From: Anaerobacillus sp.
GTDB lineage: Bacteria > Bacillota > Bacilli > Bacillales > Anaerobacillaceae
NCBI GenBank assembly: GCA_007118195.1
Contig: SKSA01000391.1
Span: forward strand, 1 to 8,303
DNA: 8,303 nucleotides
Direction: 5' to 3'
The position numbers were made by a program, and so were the translations under genes. Below are positions 5,017 to 8,303 of the stretch, piece by piece (position 1 is the first letter of the stretch; each line of letters begins with the position of its first letter). A model generated the notes under the pieces. It saw only the letters and a program-made list of their open reading frames with translations. It ran no database searches and was not told the DNA's origin.

Positions 5017-5421
5017 ATGAAGATTTTTTCTAATCTGAACCAGCAACTTATAGAACAATCTTTAAGTGCGGCTTCAATGCGTCAAAAAACAATATCTCAA
5101 AATATTGCTAACGTAGACACTCCTAACTATAAAGCAAAAAAAACAGTTTTTGAGCATCAATTAAAAGACGCAATAAATAATGATCGCCTAAATGCTTATC
5201 GGACTGATCCTAGGCACTTAGAATTTGGGGGCAGAGGGCGAACGAACACACATATCGTTGTGGATCGCAATAATACGATGTTTAACCATAATGGTAATAA
5301 TGTAGACATTGAGCATGAAATGGCTGAAATGGCTAAAAATCAAATCTATTATAACGCTTTAATTGATCGTCTAAATGGCAGATTTAATAATATTAGAACC
5401 GTTGTTGGAGGAGGTAGATAA
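5017..5421 (+). CDS. flgB: FlgB, flagellar proximal rod protein
   Basis: Component of the proximal rod that links the MS ring to the distal rod; exported by the flagellar type III system without a cleaved signal peptide. Length 134 residues against 129 in B. subtilis. The N-terminal flagellar rod motif NIANVDTPNYKAK (29-41) is intact, and the C-terminal region (VDIEHEMAEMAKNQIYYNALIDRL) is the family's conserved helix that packs in the rod core. The middle (about 55-85) is the variable part. It is the first gene of the flagellar operon. Its last codons GGAGGAGGT (5407-5415) double as the ribosome binding site for flgC, which starts 2 nt after the flgB stop, so translation is probably coupled. 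Confidence 0.97.
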   Translation: MKIFSNLNQQLIEQSLSAASMRQKTISQNIANVDTPNYKAKKTVFEHQLKDAINNDRLNAYRTDPRHLEFGGRGRTNTHIVVDRNNTMFNHNGNNVDIEHEMAEMAKNQIYYNALIDRLNGRFNNIRTVVGGGR

Positions 5422-5423
5422 TC

Positions 5424-5879
5424 ATGACGATATTTCATGGCTTTAATACGACAGCATCTGCACTTACTGCACAGCGCCTTAGAATGGATGTAGTAGCTTC
5501 TAACATGGCTAATGTAGATACTACAAGAGGTAGGTTTGTCAACGGTGAATGGGAACCTTATCGACGAAAGATGGTAGAGCTGCAACCGAATCAAAATCAC
5601 TTTTCATCACATTTATCAAAAGCGATGGGGAGAGGTGACCATCCAGGTAACGGAGTAAAAGTAAGTAGGATTGTCGAAGACCAAACGCCCTTTAAGTTAG
5701 TCTACCAACCAGGCCATCCAGATGCCAATGACGAAGGGTACGTACAACTACCTAACGTTGACCCTTTAAAAGAAATGGTAGATATGATGAGTGCAACGCG
5801 TTCATACGAGGCCAATGTTACTACATTAAATGCCACTAAAAACATGTTAATGAAAGCTTTAGAAATTGGTAAAGGTTAG
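5424..5879 (+). CDS. flgC: FlgC, flagellar proximal rod protein
   Basis: Rod component that assembles after FlgB in the proximal rod. Length 151 residues (B. subtilis 150). The N-terminal motif SNMANVDTTRG (26-36) and the C-terminal helix MMSATRSYEANVTTLNATKNM, ending near residue 142, are the two conserved family blocks. Together they form the alpha-helical core shared by rod, hook and hook-associated proteins. The start is fixed by GGAGGAGG (5407-5414) 9 nt upstream inside flgB. Its own stop TAG (5877-5879) overlaps AGGAGGG (5878-5884), the ribosome binding site of fliE, another sign of tight translational coupling. Nothing is missing or unusual. Confidence 0.97.
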   Translation: MTIFHGFNTTASALTAQRLRMDVVASNMANVDTTRGRFVNGEWEPYRRKMVELQPNQNHFSSHLSKAMGRGDHPGNGVKVSRIVEDQTPFKLVYQPGHPDANDEGYVQLPNVDPLKEMVDMMSATRSYEANVTTLNATKNMLMKALEIGKG

Positions 5880-5890
5880 GAGGGATTTGA

Positions 5891-6199
5891 ATGGACCCGA
5901 TCTCATTTCGACCCAATTCGGTGATGAATATTCAAGGTCAACATCCGCAAACAAGAAAGCTTAGTTCAGCTGAAGCGCAAAATAATTTCAAAACTATGCT
6001 AAGTGATGCGCTACATAAAGTGAATGATACTCAACATGCTTCAGCGAAGGCGACAGAAAAGCTAGCAAGGGGAGAAAACATTGATTTACATGAAGTAATG
6101 ATTACTGGCCAGAAAGCAAGTATTACACTTCAAACGACGGTTGAAGTACGAAATAAAATCGTAGAGGCGTATCAAGAGGTTATGAGAATGCAAGTTTAG
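5891..6199 (+). CDS. fliE: FliE, MS-ring to rod junction protein
   Basis: Small exported protein that connects the FliF MS ring to the rod and is needed early for export of rod proteins. Length 102 residues (B. subtilis 106). The C-terminal half carries the conserved helical block LHEVMITGQKASITLQTTVE followed by VRNKIVEAYQEVMRMQV; this closing segment is typical of the family. The N-terminal half is less conserved, with the FKTMLSDALHKVND segment matching the usual pattern. AGGAGGG (5878-5884) is 6 nt before ATG 5891. fliF follows after 33 nt. Confidence 0.95.
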   Translation: MDPISFRPNSVMNIQGQHPQTRKLSSAEAQNNFKTMLSDALHKVNDTQHASAKATEKLARGENIDLHEVMITGQKASITLQTTVEVRNKIVEAYQEVMRMQV

Positions 6200-6232
6200 T
6201 TGAAATAATGAGTTAGCGTAACAGGAGGAAAT

Positions 6233-7816
6233 ATGGACGAAAAACTATTACTATACAAAGACAAGCTAATTAAATATTGGACCGGGCGAACGAATGTTCA
6301 AAAAGGGATGATTATCGGTTCTATCCTACTGTTAATAATGCTACTCATTGCTGTATCAATGTTAGGTTCAAGAACAAGTATGGTTCCGTTATACACCAAT
6401 TTATCGCTACAAGAAACAGGCGAAATTAAAGCGCAGTTAGATGCTAGAGGGATTTCGTCTGAAATTGCTGATAATGGCACAACGATACTTGTGCCAGAAA
6501 CAATTGTTGATAGTTTGAAAGTTGAATTAGCGGCCGAAGGTATTCCCCAAAGTGGAAGTATTGATTACACGACGTTTAGGGATCGTATGGGGTTCGGAAT
6601 GACGGACAACGAATTTAACATTATGGAACGCGCTGCTATGCAAACTGAATTAGCAAATTTAATTCGGAATATTGATGGAGTTCAACAGGCGCAAGTTATG
6701 ATTACTTTACCTGAAGAGAGTATTTGGGTATCTAGTAGCGATCAAACGGCTTCCGCTTCCGTCCTTTTAAATATTCGTCCAGGTTATCAGCTAGATCAAC
6801 AACAAGTAAGGGCGCTTTATCACCTTATTTCGAAAAGTGTTCCTAAACTCCCTGTAGATAATATCGTCATTATGAACCAAATGTTTGAGTATTTAGAGTT
6901 AAAAAATGAAAATATGATCGATTCTACTCTTTCTGTTTATGAACAGCAACGAACCATTCAACGAGATATTGAGCGTGATTTGCAACGGCAAGTACAGCAA
7001 ATGCTTGGAACGCTAGTCGGAAGAGACAAGGTGGTAGTTTCAGTTACTACTGATATCGATTTTACGAAGGAAAATCGTGCCGAAGATTTAGTTACTCCTG
7101 TCGATCAAGAGAATATGTCGGGTTTAGCAGTTAGCATTGAAAGAATTACAGAGACGTATAGCGGGGATGATTTCCAAGATGGTGGGATTCCTGGGACTGG
7201 CGAAACAGATATACCAGGGTACCCTGGTGTTACGGGGGCAGGAGCTGGTGACTACGAACGGATGGAAGAACGCATAAACAATGATGTGAATAGAATAAGG
7301 CGAGACATCGTACGAAGTCCTTATCAAGTCCGTGATATTGGTATTCAAGTAATGGTCGAACCTCCTAATCCTGAGGACCCTAACTCCCTACCACTTGAAC
7401 TACGAAATGATATACAACAAATTTTGAGCACGATTGTTAGAACAAGTATATCAAAAGAAGTGGTTGATCAATTAACCCCTGAGCAGATAAATGAAAAAGT
7501 ATTTGTATCTGCACATAGCTTTGATGGCAAAATTGTATTTGATGATGTAATTGAAACAGAAGTTCCAATTTGGTACTACATTGTTGGAGCACTCGGTTTA
7601 TTGATTATTTTACTTATCTTCTTGTTAGTTCGTAAAAGTAAAAAAGAAGAAGTGGTAGAAGAGACGGCTGTGGCAGGGACTGATTTTGATATACCAAATA
7701 TTAATGAAGATCAAGATTCCGAAGAAAAGGCCCGTCGTAGACAGCTAGAAACAATGGCGAAAGATAAGCCAGAAGAATTCGCTAAGCTTGTTCGCACATG
7801 GTTATCTGATGATTAA
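6233..7816 (+). CDS. fliF: FliF, flagellar MS-ring protein
   Basis: Integral membrane protein that forms the MS ring, the base of the flagellar motor and housing of the export gate. Length 527 residues (B. subtilis 536). Transmembrane segment 1 is about 25-44 and segment 2 about 447-466; the domain between is extracytoplasmic and holds the ring-building YscJ/FliF modules (roughly 48-220 and 250-425). A Gly/Pro-rich stretch (317-340) in the second half is the variable beta-collar loop. The tail after 467 ends with KARRRQLETMAKDKPEEFAK and LVRTWLSDD, the conserved FliG-binding region, so the pairing with the next gene is intact. AGGAGGA (6223-6229) is only 3 nt before ATG 6233, somewhat close. 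The stop overlaps the first bases of the fliG ribosome binding site. Confidence 0.98.
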   Translation: MDEKLLLYKDKLIKYWTGRTNVQKGMIIGSILLLIMLLIAVSMLGSRTSMVPLYTNLSLQETGEIKAQLDARGISSEIADNGTTILVPETIVDSLKVELAAEGIPQSGSIDYTTFRDRMGFGMTDNEFNIMERAAMQTELANLIRNIDGVQQAQVMITLPEESIWVSSSDQTASASVLLNIRPGYQLDQQQVRALYHLISKSVPKLPVDNIVIMNQMFEYLELKNENMIDSTLSVYEQQRTIQRDIERDLQRQVQQMLGTLVGRDKVVVSVTTDIDFTKENRAEDLVTPVDQENMSGLAVSIERITETYSGDDFQDGGIPGTGETDIPGYPGVTGAGAGDYERMEERINNDVNRIRRDIVRSPYQVRDIGIQVMVEPPNPEDPNSLPLELRNDIQQILSTIVRTSISKEVVDQLTPEQINEKVFVSAHSFDGKIVFDDVIETEVPIWYYIVGALGLLIILLIFLLVRKSKKEEVVEETAVAGTDFDIPNINEDQDSEEKARRRQLETMAKDKPEEFAKLVRTWLSDD

Positions 7817-7823
7817 GGAGGGG
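7816..7823 (+). promoter_or_regulatory. fliG ribosome binding site that fixes a TTG start
   Basis: AGGAGGGG begins at the last base of the fliF stop codon and lies 7 nt before TTG 7831. No in-frame ATG lies near enough to compete; the first in-frame Met codon is about 56 codons in, inside conserved sequence. Confidence 0.85.
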
Positions 7824-7830
7824 AAAAAGT

Positions 7831-8303
7831 TTGAATAACAAGAAAAAAGAGTTAACGGGTAAAGAAAAGGCTGCGATCCTCCTCATTTCCTTAGGACCAG
7901 ATGTGTCAGCGCAAGTGTATAAACATTTGAGTGAAGAGGAGATTGAAAAATTAACTCTTGAAATCGCGGGTGTTAGAAAAGTAGATTCAAGTATGAAAGA
8001 AGATGTGATTGAACAATTCCATCAATTGGCTATCGCTCAAGACTACATTTCACAAGGTGGAATTGGTTATGCAAAAAATGTTTTAGAAAGAGCCCTTGGT
8101 GAACAGCAAGCGATGGAAATTATTAATCGCTTGACCTCGACTCTTCAAGTTCGTCCGTTTGATTTTGCTAGAAAAGCAGATGCAGGACAAATTTTGAATT
8201 TTATTCAAAATGAACATCCGCAAACCATCGCACTTATTTTGTCCTATTTAGAATCAGTTCAAGCGGGACAAATTTTATCGGAACTTCCACAAGAAATGCA
8301 AGC
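7831..8303 (+). CDS. fliG: FliG, flagellar rotor (C-ring) protein, N-terminal part (3' end cut by window)
   Basis: Cytoplasmic switch-complex protein that binds the FliF tail through its N-terminal domain and receives torque from the stator through its C-terminal domain. The frame opens at TTG 7831, read as Met, and stays open to the window edge: 157 complete codons of an expected 335-340. The visible part holds the FliF-binding N-domain (LTGKEKAAILLISLG, EEEIEKLTLEI, AQDYISQGGI) and the start of the middle domain with the EHPQ motif (128-131) and the ALILSYL helix, which contacts FliM in known structures. The C-terminal charged torque helix lies outside the window. No defect is seen in the visible part. 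Operon position directly after fliF matches B. subtilis. Confidence 0.96.
   Translation, partial: MNNKKKELTGKEKAAILLISLGPDVSAQVYKHLSEEEIEKLTLEIAGVRKVDSSMKEDVIEQFHQLAIAQDYISQGGIGYAKNVLERALGEQQAMEIINRLTSTLQVRPFDFARKADAGQILNFIQNEHPQTIALILSYLESVQAGQILSELPQEMQ

Overview
The window is a stretch of a low-GC Gram-positive chromosome, most likely from the Bacillaceae. Every protein reads closely along its Bacillus subtilis counterpart, and the gene order (trmFO, hslV/clpQ, hslU/clpY, codY, then the flgB-flgC-fliE-fliF-fliG start of the fla/che operon) is the classical Bacillus arrangement. All genes lie on the + strand. Both edges cut a gene: trmFO has lost about 46 N-terminal codons and fliG is cut after about 157 codons. 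I cannot name the species; sequence alone only supports a Bacillus-like spore-former relative.

Region 1 (1-1170) is trmFO, the folate/FAD-dependent tRNA U54 methyltransferase. Region 2 (1171-1595) is 425 bp without a convincing gene. In B. subtilis and many relatives the recombinase gene xerC (codV) sits between trmFO and hslV; here it is absent, and the space holds a possible promoter, two hairpins and the hslV ribosome binding site. Region 3 (1596-3680) encodes the two-part HslUV (ClpQY, CodWX) ATP-dependent protease. The true starts of both genes lie downstream of the longest open frames: hslV starts at a TTG behind a strong Shine-Dalgarno sequence, and hslU starts at an ATG just after a 10-copy heptanucleotide tandem repeat that, with an adjoining hairpin, fills the hslV-hslU gap. 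Region 4 (3708-4484) is codY, the GTP- and branched-chain-amino-acid-sensing global repressor.

Region 5 (4485-5016) is a 532-bp AT-rich intergenic stretch with no gene. It contains palindromes, a terminator-like hairpin, a CodY-box-like sequence and two possible sigma-A promoters, and it probably separates the codY unit from the flagellar operon. Region 6 (5017-8303) is the start of the flagellar operon: rod proteins FlgB and FlgC, the MS-ring/rod adaptor FliE, the MS-ring protein FliF and the C-ring rotor protein FliG, tightly packed with Shine-Dalgarno sequences in or near the preceding stop codons.

The coding content is well-known housekeeping and motility machinery; I see no new multi-gene system. 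The points worth a second look are in the non-coding parts (the heptamer array, the missing xerC, the hslV leader and the codY-flgB gap) and in the HslV N-terminus, which lacks the serine directly after Met that was reported as the nucleophile in B. subtilis CodW.
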